Of a DNA stretch of 64,000 bases, positions 20,666 to 33,252 are shown piece after piece. Each line of letters starts with the position of its first letter. Position 1 is the first letter of the stretch. Position numbers and translations under genes: made by a program. Source of the DNA: Thiobacillus sp. 65-29 (GTDB lineage: Bacteria; Pseudomonadota; Gammaproteobacteria; Burkholderiales; Thiobacillaceae); the NCBI GenBank assembly GCA_001899775.1, contig MKWN01000038.1, positions 62,001 through 126,000 of the forward strand, read 5' to 3'. The notes below the pieces were generated by a model. That model saw only the letters and a program-made list of their open reading frames with translations, ran no database searches and was not told the DNA's origin.

Positions 20666-21436
20666 TCAGGATTTCTGGCGCCGCATCAGCCGGGTCATGC
20701 CAAGGAAGCCGGCGCCCATCAGCAGCAGCGTACCCGGCTCGGGTACCCCACCCGGCGGCGTGTAGCCGCAGCCATTGGCCTTGGGGTTGTCGGCGCAGGT
20801 CGTGCCGGCGATCTTCAGGAGCTTGAACGCGTCCTTCTTGGAGTCGTTGGCGCCCGCGTTGGCACCGATCAGCCAGTAGCTGGAATAGATGTCGCTGGCG
20901 TTGATCGTTTTCCAGCCAGCGCTGCTGCCGCCGCTGTGATGCCCGACCAGCGTCCAGCCTGCGGTCGCCATGCCCGCATCGGTATAGGTCACCCCCGCGA
21001 GGTTGGCGAGGCCAGCGCCCGTGAACGCATACACGGAGAAGTCCGAATCCCCATAACCCGAGGCGCCGCTCACCCAGCCGAAATACGTGGACGTCAGGTT
21101 GACCTTGTCGCCGGTGAAGCTGAACAGCACCGAATCCTTGCGCTGGTCGTTATCGATGGCATGCTCGGGATCGATCCCTTCGTTGGTATCGCCGGCGTTG
21201 TAATCCTTGTTCTTGACGCCCAGCCCGGAACTGCCCCAGGTGGTCAGGTAGGCGCTTTCCAGCAGGGTGTTGGTCGAGCCCGCGGTATTCGCCCAGGCAC
21301 TGGCGGTCGCGGTGACGCCGGTCTGCGTATCGGAGGTCACATTGTTAAAGGTCCAGGTCGCAGCGGACGCGACGCCCGAAACAGCGAATGCGCAGGCACC
21401 CGCGAACAGGGCAAGCGAACGATGGCAGGGTTTCAT
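20666..21436 (-). CDS. PEP-CTERM sorting-domain protein
   Basis: A 256-residue exported protein. It has a signal peptide (MKPCHRSLALFAGACAFAVSGVASA), a Thr/Ser/Gly-rich extracellular part, and a C-terminal exosortase signal. That signal is VPEPGT, a hydrophobic stretch (LLLMGAGFLGMTRLM) and the basic RRQKS. XrtA-type exosortase would cleave near PEP and release or anchor the protein at the surface, typically with exopolysaccharide. The two cysteines TTCADNPKANGCGY lie just before the sorting signal. GGAG precedes the ATG. A sigma-54 promoter lies 38 bases upstream. Confidence 0.9.
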   Translation of the reverse strand: MKPCHRSLALFAGACAFAVSGVASAATWTFNNVTSDTQTGVTATASAWANTAGSTNTLLESAYLTTWGSSGLGVKNKDYNAGDTNEGIDPEHAIDNDQRKDSVLFSFTGDKVNLTSTYFGWVSGASGYGDSDFSVYAFTGAGLANLAGVTYTDAGMATAGWTLVGHHSGGSSAGWKTINASDIYSSYWLIGANAGANDSKKDAFKLLKIAGTTCADNPKANGCGYTPPGGVPEPGTLLLMGAGFLGMTRLMRRQKS

Positions 21437-21473
21437 GGTTGAACTCCGGTTTGGTTTTCGTATGAGACAAGAT

Positions 21474-21490
21474 AAGCAAGACAGATGCCA
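21474..21490 (-). promoter_or_regulatory. Sigma-54 promoter of the minus-strand PEP-CTERM gene
   Basis: The minus strand reads TGGCATC-TGTC-TTGCTT with GG and GC 10 bases apart and a full TTGC -12 box. Confidence 0.8.
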
Positions 21491-21553
21491 GAAACATTTT
21501 GTCTTTGAATGTCAATGGCTTGCAAAATTCAGTGTCTTTTCAATGGTTGCTTG

Positions 21554-21569
21554 TGTAAAAAAACCCGAC
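21554..21569 (-). promoter_or_regulatory. Candidate enhancer motif GTCG-N6-TTTACA
   Basis: The minus strand reads GTCGGGTTTTTTTACA. It begins 80 bases upstream of the sigma-54 GG, just past the prsT stop codon. The same GTCG-N6-TTTACA frame occurs upstream of both other PEP-CTERM genes in the window. Confidence 0.45.
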
Positions 21570-21573
21570 GCTT

Positions 21574-24279
21574 TCACCGCCTCGTACCGCGCGTCTTCGC
21601 CAGCGCCTCGTCGAGATGGCCGCGAATCACCGGATCGTCGGGCGCGCGCAATGCCGCTTCGCGCAGGTAACGCAGGCCCTTCTCGGTCTGCCCCTGCTGC
21701 ACCAGAATCCAGCCGAGCGTATCGTTGACCTGCGGCTCGTTCGGCGCCAGCGCGCGCGCCCGTTCGGCATGGCCGAGTGCCCCGGGGTCGCCCTGGCGCA
21801 TCAGCACATGCGCCAGATTGTTGTACGCACGCGCGTCGCGCGCGTCGCGCCCGACGAGGTCCAGATACACGGCACGGGCGCGCGGCCAGTCTTCGAGGGC
21901 CAGCCATGCCTCGCCAAGGGCGTGGCCGCTGGCGGAATCGGCCGGATGAAGGGTACGCCAGCCCTCCATCAGGCGCGCCGCCTCGCGCGCCTGGTTCGAC
22001 GCCATCAGCGCGCCATAAAGACCAAACAGACTGTCGCTGCCACGATCGGCGGCATAGGCGGCGCGCCAGGCGTCGACCGCCTCGATCTTGCGCCCCTGCA
22101 CCTGGCGCAGCTCGCCCAGGAGACGCCGCGCCGCGGCTTGCGCATGACTGCGTTGCTGCAGCGCCTGCATCTGCCTCTCGGCGTCGGCGAACCTGCCCTG
22201 CTGAATGGCCAGGCGAGCCTGCAACACCAGCGCCGACACATGGTCCGGCTCGGCGAGCAGCGCCTTGCCCAGGCTGTAGGCGGCCGCGTCGGTGTCGCCG
22301 ATCTGCATCTGGCGCGCCGCCGCCCGTGTCAACCAAGCCGCATCGAAGGCGGCGCCCTGCGCCAGACCACGCAGGGTCGCGCGCGCCGCATCGGCGTTGC
22401 CGAGCGCGATCTGTGCATCGGCAAGTGCCAATAGCGCGCCGGGATCCCGCGGGGCGATCGCCTGTGCATCACGCGCGACGTCAAGCGCCCGCTGCACCTG
22501 CCCACTGCGCAGATACAAACCGTGCAACGCCAGCCGCGGCCGCACATCCTGGCCCTTGAGGCCGGCGGCCTTTTCCAGCCAGCGCACGGCTTCCGGGGCG
22601 CGGCCGACCTGTTCCTCGAGACGCGCGAGTTCGAGCATGGCATCGACATGGTCCGGCTTCACCTTGAGAATGCCGAGATAGCGCTGGCGCGCCCGCTCGA
22701 CCTGGCCATCGGCCTCGTCGAGTCGCGCAAGGTTGAGGTGGGCCGCGTAGAAACCCGGGGCACCCTTGATTGCGGCAACATAGGCCGAACGCGCGCCGGG
22801 ACGGTCGCCCGCCGCCAACCTTGCCACCCCCAGCAGATTGTGCAGCGAGACATTGCCGGGGTCGCGGCGGAGGATCGTGTCGATGATGGCGACGGCAGGT
22901 TTGCCCTCGCCCCGTTTGAGGTAGGCGAGCGCCAGTGGCACTCCGGCCTCGGCGCTGGCGGGGGCCAGTTCGTAGGCGCGCAGCAGCGCGGCAAGACCGG
23001 CTTGGCGCTGACCGGCACCAAGCAGGCTCAGACCCAGCCCGGTCTGGATGGCCGAGGTGTCCTGTGCCTGGGCCGCCTCCTGGAACATCTGCGTGGCCTG
23101 CGCGTGCCTGCCCTGGCCCATATAGGCGCTACCCAGCAGCGACAGGGTCTGCGCATCGCCCGGCTGCGCGCGCAGGGCCGGTTGCAGCATGGCGATGGCC
23201 CGATCGAACTGGCGCTCGGCCAGATAGATGCTGCCCAGCAGCTTGCGTACGCCGGGTTCGCGCGGAAACTTTTCCTGGTACGGCACGAGGTAGGACTTGG
23301 CGCGCTCGAATTCACCGAGCGCGTGGTGCGCCAGCCCTCCGAGCAGTTTCAGCTGGTCGCTGGCCTGCAGGAACTCCGGCGACAGTTGCCCCAGCGTACG
23401 CGTCACATCCTGCATGGCCGCGCGGCTGGCCGCCCCGTCGCCTTGGCGGGCGTGGTAGAGCGCGCGCAGATAGGCTCCACGGGGGTCGTGCGAAAAGTGC
23501 TTCTGCAGAAAGTCGATGTCGGTGCGAGCCTCCGCGTCGCGCTTGAGATCGAGCCAGATGCCGGCGCGCGCAAGGCGCGCCTCCAGATATTGCGGCTGGT
23601 ATTCCAGTGCGCGGCCATAGTCGCGCGCCGCCCCCGCGAGATCGCCCTGCGCATGCGCGATCGACGCCTGCATGGTCCACGCTTCGGCATCACGCGGCGC
23701 AAGCTGCAGTGCGCGCTGGGCGGCCGCCTGCGCCTCCTGCACGCGGCCGGCATTGAGGTGGATCTGCGCCTGCAGCGCCAGTGCGCGGGCCGCGCCGGCG
23801 GGGATCGTCTCGGCCTGCCGGGCGCTCGCCAGCGCCGCGTCGAGCTGGCTCAGCTGGATCTGCGCGCGCGTGCGCAGAACCAGCATCTCCAATCGCGCCT
23901 GCGGCGCCAGGCCATCGGGACCGAAGCGCTCCAGCAGCAGGCGTACCTTGCCCTGATCAAAATAGGCACGCGCCTGAAGCACAGCGAGTTCCGCACGTGC
24001 CGCCCCAAGGCGTTCCGCGTCAGCCAATACACGCTCGGCCGCCGCGGGTTCACCCCGGTGCAGATGCACCTGCCCCAGCAGCACCAGCGCCGGCAGCATC
24101 TTCGGCTCTTCCTTGAGCGCATTCTTCAACTGGATGATCGCGCCGGCATCGTCGCCGCGTCCATAGCGCGTCAGCGCATCCTCATAGAAGCGTGCGGCCT
24201 CCGCCTCGCGATCCGCGCGGACGGGAAAAGATAGTGTCAGTCCCGCGAGCAGGCTGACGATCAGTGTACGTTTCAACAT
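21574..24279 (-). CDS. prsT: XrtA/PEP-CTERM system TPR-repeat protein PrsT
   Basis: A 901-residue exported TPR protein. A signal peptide ([22 protein letters not shown]) precedes some twenty tandem tetratricopeptide repeats running to the C-terminus. Length, early sequence ([44 protein letters not shown]) and the adjacent PEP-CTERM gene match PrsT. This protein accompanies exosortase/exopolysaccharide loci, and a scaffold role in polymer export is inferred. Here it lies beside a PEP-CTERM gene rather than in an exopolysaccharide cluster. It is divergent from metH. Confidence 0.85.
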   Translation of the reverse strand: MLKRTLIVSLLAGLTLSFPVRADREAEAARFYEDALTRYGRGDDAGAIIQLKNALKEEPKMLPALVLLGQVHLHRGEPAAAERVLADAERLGAARAELAVLQARAYFDQGKVRLLLERFGPDGLAPQARLEMLVLRTRAQIQLSQLDAALASARQAETIPAGAARALALQAQIHLNAGRVQEAQAAAQRALQLAPRDAEAWTMQASIAHAQGDLAGAARDYGRALEYQPQYLEARLARAGIWLDLKRDAEARTDIDFLQKHFSHDPRGAYLRALYHARQGDGAASRAAMQDVTRTLGQLSPEFLQASDQLKLLGGLAHHALGEFERAKSYLVPYQEKFPREPGVRKLLGSIYLAERQFDRAIAMLQPALRAQPGDAQTLSLLGSAYMGQGRHAQATQMFQEAAQAQDTSAIQTGLGLSLLGAGQRQAGLAALLRAYELAPASAEAGVPLALAYLKRGEGKPAVAIIDTILRRDPGNVSLHNLLGVARLAAGDRPGARSAYVAAIKGAPGFYAAHLNLARLDEADGQVERARQRYLGILKVKPDHVDAMLELARLEEQVGRAPEAVRWLEKAAGLKGQDVRPRLALHGLYLRSGQVQRALDVARDAQAIAPRDPGALLALADAQIALGNADAARATLRGLAQGAAFDAAWLTRAAARQMQIGDTDAAAYSLGKALLAEPDHVSALVLQARLAIQQGRFADAERQMQALQQRSHAQAAARRLLGELRQVQGRKIEAVDAWRAAYAADRGSDSLFGLYGALMASNQAREAARLMEGWRTLHPADSASGHALGEAWLALEDWPRARAVYLDLVGRDARDARAYNNLAHVLMRQGDPGALGHAERARALAPNEPQVNDTLGWILVQQGQTEKGLRYLREAALRAPDDPVIRGHLDEALAKTRGTRR

Positions 24280-24567
24280 CGTTGTCGCTTTCTCTCTGCG
24301 GAAGCCGGGGTGTCGTCGACGCCCTTCGTCTCAGGGGACCGCAACTTTCGTACCAGGCGCCTTCTCCCTGCGGCGCGCCGGATCGCAAGGACCTGCCGCC
24401 GTCCGGGCACGGCAGACTGTCGAGTTCCGGACCGCAACGATGGAATGTCATATTCACGGACACGCGTGGGTGCCGGGCGCCGATATCCCTGTCGCGCTTC
24501 CGGGATAAGTGGGCGCTCGGCTGCGGTTTCCGGGATAATGGTCTGCCTCCCGCTTCGCTGTCCTGCC
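24280..24567. other. Divergent prsT/metH intergenic region
   Basis: These 288 bases must hold both promoters. I find no convincing SAH or cobalamin riboswitch core. TTCCGGGATAA occurs twice (near 24499 and 24528), 29 bases apart. The second copy sits in CTGCGGTTTCCGGGATAATGG, which resembles the end of the MITE-like element at 39273. No sigma-54 box was found for prsT. Confidence 0.5.
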
Positions 24568-28254
<3,687 letters not shown>

Positions 28255-28264
28255 CGCGGCGGGG

Positions 28265-28822
28265 CTACCAGCCCTGCTGCAGCATCTTCTCCAGCCAGAA
28301 CAGCCCGATCACGGTCTTGGTCTCGCAGATGCGGCCATCCCTCACCCACTGCATCGCCTCGGCGAAGGGCAGGCGCAGGATTTCCAGGAACTCGTCGGCG
28401 TCGCGGCCATGGCTGCCGTTTTGCAGCCCGCGCGCGAGATAGAACGCGAGTCTTTCGTTGGAATAGCCGATGCACGGATAGATGGTGGTGACCTCACGCC
28501 ATTGCGCTGCCGTATAGCCGGTTTCCTCTTCCAGCTCGCGCCGGGCGCAGGCGAGATCGTCCTCACCGGGATCGATCTTGCCGGCGGGCAGTTCGATGAA
28601 GTCGCGGTGCAGCGGGTAGCGGTGCTGACGTTCGAGCAGCAGGTCGCCGTTGTCGAACAGCGGAATGACGACGACGGCACCAGGATGGACGATGTACTCA
28701 CGCGTCGATTCGGCACCGTCGGGCAGGCGCACGCGGTCGCGCCGCACGTGCAGCAGGCGCCCGTCGAACACGGTTTCGGAGTCAAGCTGGGTTTCGGTCA
28801 GGTCGATGGCGTCGGTTTTCAT
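28265..28822 (-). CDS. nudF: Nudix hydrolase (ADP-ribose pyrophosphatase type)
   Basis: A 185-residue hydrolase of nucleoside-diphosphate-linked compounds, most like ADP-ribose pyrophosphatase. The Nudix box is complete: GKIDPGEDDLACARRELEEETGY. The N-terminal dimerisation strand region (SETVFDGRLLHVRRDRVRLPDG) and LPAG spacing fit NudF. It may start at 28822 or at 28831 (three residues longer). It converges with metH, 10 bases between stops. The ORF track start at 29197 is spurious and crosses a terminator. Confidence 0.88.
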   Translation of the reverse strand: MKTDAIDLTETQLDSETVFDGRLLHVRRDRVRLPDGAESTREYIVHPGAVVVIPLFDNGDLLLERQHRYPLHRDFIELPAGKIDPGEDDLACARRELEEETGYTAAQWREVTTIYPCIGYSNERLAFYLARGLQNGSHGRDADEFLEILRLPFAEAMQWVRDGRICETKTVIGLFWLEKMLQQGW

Positions 28823-28852
28823 GGCCGCCATGATAACCGGAGGTACACGGAC

Positions 28853-28882
28853 AAAAAAAAGCCGGATTCTTGCGAACCCGGC
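28853..28882 (-). terminator. Rho-independent terminator downstream of algR
   Basis: The minus strand reads GCCGGGTTCGCAAGAATCCGGC followed by eight T residues. It lies 134 bases beyond the algR stop. Confidence 0.85.
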
Positions 28883-28965
28883 GGAAATGAAGGGACAGGC
28901 CCCTCGTTGCGGAGAACTTCCTGCTTGCAGCCCAAGCAGCAAGCAAGTGCATCCTACAAGAGGAA
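28853..28965 (-). ncRNA. Candidate small RNA or structured 3' UTR of algR
   Basis: The 134-base stretch between algR and its terminator has no ORF. It folds into a perfect 7-bp hairpin CTGCTTG-N5-CAAGCAG (28921-28939), a purine-rich single strand, and the terminator hairpin. That layout resembles an sRNA; no clear promoter was found, so a processed 3' UTR is equally possible. The 5' end is a guess. Confidence 0.3.
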
Positions 28966-29015
28966 GGCGCATCGGCGTATACAACTTTAGTTGTAGGCGG
29001 CTCGCAACACGTTGT

Positions 29016-29780
29016 TTACATGGACTTAAATTTTTCACGCAGGCCACTATACTGGCGTCGGCTGACGGCAAGGCGCTCGTCGAGGCCGTCCAGACGCACG
29101 AAATGGCCATCGTCCTCGCCCGGCATCTTGCCGATTTCGCGGATGCGGTCGGCGGCCACCAGGCAGTTGCGGTGAATGCGCGCGAAAACCTCGCCAAACT
29201 CGCTCTCCAGACGCGCCAGCGATTCCTCGATCAGGAATTCGCGCGCGCCGGTGCGCACGGTGACGTACTTCAGTTCGGCCTTGAGATAAAGGATGTCGGC
29301 CACCGGAATCAGCACCATGCGGCCCTTTTCCGTCAGCGACAGGTGAGTGCGCGCCTTCGGATGCGCCTCGCGCAGGTGGTCGATGGCGGCGGGGCTGAGG
29401 CGGTGGGCGCGCGCGAGCGCCCGCGCCAGGCGCTCGGCGCGTACCGGCTTCACCAGATAATCGACGGCGTTGAGATCGAAAGCCTGACAGGCGTAGGCAT
29501 CGTACGCGGTGGTGAAGACGATGGCCGGCGGCGCTGCCAGCCGGTTGAGATGGCTGGCGCACTCGAGGCCGTCCATGCCCGGCATGCGGATATCGAGCAG
29601 CACGGCGTCAACCGCCTGCCGTTGCACCAGTTCCAGCGCTTCCATGCCGCTCGCCGCTTCGCCGACGATGCTGGTCGCCAGTTGCCCGGCACAGTCGGCG
29701 AGCACGTCACGCAGGCGGTGGCGCGCGGGCGCCTCGTCATCGACGATCAGGACGCGCAGGGGGGGATGGGGAGCGTTCAC
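29016..29780 (-). CDS. algR: LytTR response regulator, AlgR-like
   Basis: A 254-residue response regulator with a receiver domain ([15 protein letters not shown], phospho-acceptor in AVLLDIRMPGMDGLE, FTTAYDAYACQAF, DYLVKPV) and a C-terminal LytTR DNA-binding domain (YLKAELKYVTVRTGAREFLIEESLARLE, HRNCLV). The start is a GTG at 29780 ([16 protein letters not shown]); no ATG precedes the receiver. It overlaps the kinase gene by 44 bases. AlgR homologues control exopolysaccharide and pili, but the targets here are unknown. Confidence 0.88.
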   Translation of the reverse strand: MNAPHPPLRVLIVDDEAPARHRLRDVLADCAGQLATSIVGEAASGMEALELVQRQAVDAVLLDIRMPGMDGLECASHLNRLAAPPAIVFTTAYDAYACQAFDLNAVDYLVKPVRAERLARALARAHRLSPAAIDHLREAHPKARTHLSLTEKGRMVLIPVADILYLKAELKYVTVRTGAREFLIEESLARLESEFGEVFARIHRNCLVAADRIREIGKMPGEDDGHFVRLDGLDERLAVSRRQYSGLREKFKSM

Positions 29781-30789
29781 GGCCGGAGGTGTAGGGAATG
29801 ACGATATGCACCTGATAAACGGCCCCCAACTGCTCGGACTTGAGCTGGGCGTCGAGATCGAAATGCAGCAGCAGCCGTTCACGGATGTTGTCGAGCGCGA
29901 TGCGGTTGCCCTTGTGGTGGCCCGGGTCGGCGGCGACCGGGTTGCGCACCACGATGTGCACCTTGTCACCGCTGCGATACAGGTTGACGCTGATCTCGCC
30001 GCCTTCGGCCTGCGGCTCAATGCCGTGATACACCGCGTTTTCCGCCAGCGGCTGGATCACCAGCGGCGGAATCAGGGCGTCCGCCGGCATCTTGTGATCG
30101 TGCCAGACGATCCGCAGGCGATCACCCATGCGCAGTTCTTCCAGTTCCAGATAGGCGCGCGTGAGGGCGACTTCGTCTTCCAGCGGCACCAGCTGGTTGG
30201 CCTGGTTCATGAGCGCGCGGAACAGGTCCGCCATGTTCTCCAGCGCTCGCTCCGCACGACGCGGGTCGCTGCGCACCAACGAGAGCACCGCGTTGAGCGT
30301 GTTGAACAGGAAATGCGGACGGATGCGCGCCTGCAAGGCCTGCAGGCGCGCCTCGGTGATGGCCGGCGACAGCGCCCGCGCACGCAAATTGAAATAGCCA
30401 AGCAACCCCGCGCCGACCAGGCAGGCGAAAACCGCCACGCCGGTCGGCGTCAGCCGCTGCCCGGTGATGAGGAGCGGCCCCATCGCCGCCGCCGTCAGCG
30501 CCGGCACCCCCGCCGCCAGCGCCAGCGTGGCGGCCACGCCGGTTCGATACGACAGGTCGCGCAGCCAGCGCCCCGCCCCGCACAGGGCGAGCAGGGTCAG
30601 AAGCAGCGCCGGCTGCGCCAACGCCGAGACATCGACGAAGCCGTCGACGAATGCTGCAAGGTCGTGCGCACGCGCCACCCCTGCCGCGGCCAGCACCGCT
30701 TCCACCGCCACGACGATGCGCAGCATCACGCCCAGGTGGCAGAAGTTCGGCAATTCCACCGGCCGGTTGTTATGATTCCCTTTTTTCAT
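29737..30789 (-). CDS. algZ: LytS/AlgZ-type sensor histidine kinase
   Basis: A 350-residue membrane kinase of the pfam06580 (His_kinase) type. The AlgZ opening ([15 protein letters not shown]) is followed by about four membrane helices. The phospho-accepting histidine is in [19 protein letters not shown], and the ATP-binding lid is [14 protein letters not shown] plus [13 protein letters not shown]. It partners the AlgR-like regulator it overlaps. Its start codon is only 17 bases from the divergent argH start. Confidence 0.88.
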   Translation of the reverse strand: MKKGNHNNRPVELPNFCHLGVMLRIVVAVEAVLAAAGVARAHDLAAFVDGFVDVSALAQPALLLTLLALCGAGRWLRDLSYRTGVAATLALAAGVPALTAAAMGPLLITGQRLTPTGVAVFACLVGAGLLGYFNLRARALSPAITEARLQALQARIRPHFLFNTLNAVLSLVRSDPRRAERALENMADLFRALMNQANQLVPLEDEVALTRAYLELEELRMGDRLRIVWHDHKMPADALIPPLVIQPLAENAVYHGIEPQAEGGEISVNLYRSGDKVHIVVRNPVAADPGHHKGNRIALDNIRERLLLHFDLDAQLKSEQLGAVYQVHIVIPYTSGRERSPSPPARPDRR

Positions 30790-30806
30790 CCCCTTTTCCT
30801 GCCCCC

Positions 30807-32198
30807 ATGAGCACGTCCACGACGCCGCCCGCTGGCGCCTGGTCCGGCCGCTTCGCCGAGCCGGTATCCGAAATCGTCAAACGCTACACGGCGTCGATTC
30901 CCTTCGATTATCGGCTGGCCGAGTTCGATATTCAGGGTTCGCTGGCACACGCCGCCATGTTGCACCACGTCGGTGTGCTCTCCAAGGGCGATCTCGAAGC
31001 GATCCGCCGCGGCATGGCGGAACTCCTGGCAGAGATCCGCACCGGCAAGTTTGTCTGGTCGCTGGACCGGGAAGACGTCCACCTCAACATCGAAGCCGCG
31101 CTCACCGCGAAGATCGGCGACGCCGGCAAACGCCTGCACACGGGGCGCAGTCGCAACGACCAGGTGGCGACCGACGTGCGCCTGTACCTGCGCGACGCCA
31201 TCGACCGCATCAGCACCGGGCTGCGCGCCTGCCAGAGCGCGCTCGTCGATCTGGCCGAGGCGCACACCGACACCGTGATGCCCGGCTTCACCCACCTGCA
31301 GGTGGCGCAGCCGGTCACTTTCGGCCACCACCTGCTCGCCTACTTCGAGATGCTCGCGCGCGACGCCGAGCGCATGGCCGACTGCCGCCGCCGTGTCAAC
31401 CGGCTGCCGCTGGGTGCCGCCGCGCTGGCCGGCACCAGCTATCCGATCGACCGCCAGTTCGTCGCCAGAGAGCTGGGCTTCGAGGCGGTCTGCGAGAATT
31501 CCCTCGATGCGGTATCGGATCGCGACTTTGCCATCGAATTCACCGCCGCGGCGGCGCTGGTGATGACTCACCTCTCGCGCCTGTCGGAAGAGCTGATCCT
31601 GTGGATGAGCCCGCGCTTCGGTTTCATCGACCTCGCCGACCGCTTCTGCACCGGCTCGTCGATCATGCCGCAGAAGAAGAATCCCGACGTGCCCGAGCTG
31701 GTGCGCGGCAAGACCGGCCGCGTCAACGGCCACCTGGTCGCCCTGCTCACGCTCATGAAGGGCCAGCCGCTCGCCTACAACAAGGACAACCAGGAAGACA
31801 AGGAACCGCTGTTCGACACCGTCGACACGCTCACCGACACGCTGGCGATCTACGCCGACCTGCTCACCGGCGTGACGGTGAAGCGGGAGGCGATGCGCGT
31901 GGCGGTGATGCAGGGCTACGCCACCGCCACCGATCTGGCCGACTACCTGGTGAAGAAGGGCGTGCCCTTCCGCGACGCGCACGAAGTCGTGGCACGCACG
32001 GTGCGCGCCGCCGAAGCCGCCGGCCGCGATCTGGCCGAGTTGCCGCTCACCGAACTGCAGGCGTTCAGCCCGGTCATCGCCGACGACGTCCATGCCGTGC
32101 TGACGCTGGAAGGTTCGCTCGCCGCCCGCGACCACCTCGGCGGCACCGCACCAGCGCAGGTGCGCGCCGCAATCGCGCGCGCACGCGCCCGGCTCTAG
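30807..32198 (+). CDS. argH: Argininosuccinate lyase
   Basis: A 463-residue enzyme that splits argininosuccinate to arginine and fumarate. Motifs are [55 protein letters not shown] and the superfamily signature [16 protein letters not shown]. The ATG at 30807 is chosen; the longer ORF runs back into algZ. Its stop shares CTAG with the convergent marR stop. Confidence 0.97.
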   Translation: MSTSTTPPAGAWSGRFAEPVSEIVKRYTASIPFDYRLAEFDIQGSLAHAAMLHHVGVLSKGDLEAIRRGMAELLAEIRTGKFVWSLDREDVHLNIEAALTAKIGDAGKRLHTGRSRNDQVATDVRLYLRDAIDRISTGLRACQSALVDLAEAHTDTVMPGFTHLQVAQPVTFGHHLLAYFEMLARDAERMADCRRRVNRLPLGAAALAGTSYPIDRQFVARELGFEAVCENSLDAVSDRDFAIEFTAAAALVMTHLSRLSEELILWMSPRFGFIDLADRFCTGSSIMPQKKNPDVPELVRGKTGRVNGHLVALLTLMKGQPLAYNKDNQEDKEPLFDTVDTLTDTLAIYADLLTGVTVKREAMRVAVMQGYATATDLADYLVKKGVPFRDAHEVVARTVRAAEAAGRDLAELPLTELQAFSPVIADDVHAVLTLEGSLAARDHLGGTAPAQVRAAIARARARL

Positions 32199-32785
32199 GG
32201 CGACTCCGCCAGCACCACCGGCGGCGCATGTTCGCGGCAGATGCGGCGCACTTCGGGGCTGGACAGCTTCTCCTGCATCAATGCGCAAAAATAGCTGCGC
32301 GGCCCAAGACGCTGGTTGTGGCGGCAGGTCGCGCACACGCCGAAGCTGCGCTTGGCGCTCTGCCCCTGCACCTGGGCGAGGATCTGGCGCAGCACCACGA
32401 TCGCCGAAGTCACCCGGGCCGGACTCGCGGTCTGCACGATGTCGCGCCAGGCGCCGCCGGCGGACAGCGTCTTCAGCAGGGTGGTACCGCCTTCGGTGAG
32501 AATCAGCCGCACCACGCGGCCGTCGCGCGGATCGGCATAGCGCGAGATCAGGCGGCGGCGTGCCAGCACCAGCACGGTCTGCGACACCGTGCCCTTGGTC
32601 AGCCCCAGATACTCGGTCAGCGCCTGCGGGGTGTTGGAAAAGCGGTTGGCCTGGTTGAGATAGAACAACACCTGCAGGTGCACCGGTTGCAGGTGCTGCG
32701 CGGCGCCCGCCTGGCGCAGGTCGGCGCGGGTCAGCAGCGAAAGCCGCTCCACCAGGTCGAACAGGGTGAGCGCCTGGCTTTTCAC
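32195..32785 (-). CDS. MarR-family regulator with C-terminal cysteine cluster
   Basis: A 196-residue regulator. A winged-helix MarR domain occupies residues 25-110 ([64 protein letters not shown], abbreviated here as [10 protein letters not shown] and DPRDGR). A C-terminal extension holds CX2C-X12-C-X15-C (CATC ... YFC ... RIC), a candidate metal or Fe-S site. It follows the frataxin gene cyaY by 8 bases on the same strand, so an iron or redox signal is plausible but inferred. Confidence 0.8.
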   Translation of the reverse strand: MKSQALTLFDLVERLSLLTRADLRQAGAAQHLQPVHLQVLFYLNQANRFSNTPQALTEYLGLTKGTVSQTVLVLARRRLISRYADPRDGRVVRLILTEGGTTLLKTLSAGGAWRDIVQTASPARVTSAIVVLRQILAQVQGQSAKRSFGVCATCRHNQRLGPRSYFCALMQEKLSSPEVRRICREHAPPVVLAESP

Positions 32786-32793
32786 GGGAGAGG

Positions 32794-33102
32794 TTAGAAG
32801 CCGACCGTACCGCCGCCCTGCGCGGCGATCAGCTCGCCAAGCCGGGTGAACAGCGGCGTGCCGTCGCGGGTGTCCACCCAGTCGCCATCCTGCGGGCGGA
32901 AGTGGAAGCCGCCCGAGCGCGCGGCGACCCAGAGTTCGCGCGCCACGCCGTGGCGGTTGACGACGATCTTGCTGCCGTCGTCGAACTCGATTTCGATGAT
33001 GCCGTCGGCCGGCGTCTCGAAGTCCAGACCGGCCACCTCCAGCGCCTGTTCGATATGGGCCAGCGTCGCGCCGGCTGCCCGGTTGAAGTCGATGTCGCTC
33101 AT
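32794..33102 (-). CDS. cyaY: Frataxin-like iron-sulfur assembly protein CyaY
   Basis: A 102-residue frataxin homologue that binds iron and tunes cysteine desulfurase during Fe-S cluster assembly. The acidic first helix (ATLAHIEQALEVAGLDFETPADGIIEIEFDDGSKIVVNR) and LWVAARSGGFHFR are typical. The start is ATG 33102 (MSDIDFNRA). It is divergent from lptM-lysA, a common betaproteobacterial arrangement, and lies upstream of the MarR gene. Confidence 0.93.
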   Translation of the reverse strand: MSDIDFNRAAGATLAHIEQALEVAGLDFETPADGIIEIEFDDGSKIVVNRHGVARELWVAARSGGFHFRPQDGDWVDTRDGTPLFTRLGELIAAQGGGTVGF

Positions 33103-33126
33103 GATGTCCGTGCTAACATTTCGCGC

Positions 33127-33252
33127 ATGAATGTGCGTGCCATATATATAGTGTCCCTGCTGCTGTGCGGTCTTGCCCTTTCCGCCTGCGGCTCGAAGGG
33201 CAGCCTGTATCTTCCCGAAAATCCCCCCGCCCCGCAACGGACCTCCCCGTGA
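33127..33252 (+). CDS. lptM: LPS-assembly lipoprotein LptM (YifL-like)
   Basis: A 41-residue lipoprotein: MNVRAIYIVSLLLCGLALSACGSKGSLYLPENPP. The lipobox is LSAC, followed by the conserved GSKGSLYLP. LptM-type peptides bind the LptDE translocon and help its oxidative maturation. It overlaps the lysA start by 4 bases (GTGA), the usual neighbourhood. Confidence 0.88.
   Translation: MNVRAIYIVSLLLCGLALSACGSKGSLYLPENPPAPQRTSP

Noticed and set aside
24280-24500. Sigma-54 promoter for prsT
   Set aside because: A GGCAC on the minus strand near 24477 lacks GC at the required 10-base spacing.
24310-24567. Possible SAH or cobalamin riboswitch before metH
   Set aside because: Short matches such as GGGGACCGCAAC lack the GCGCUGC core and pairing of the SAH element, and no B12 box was found.
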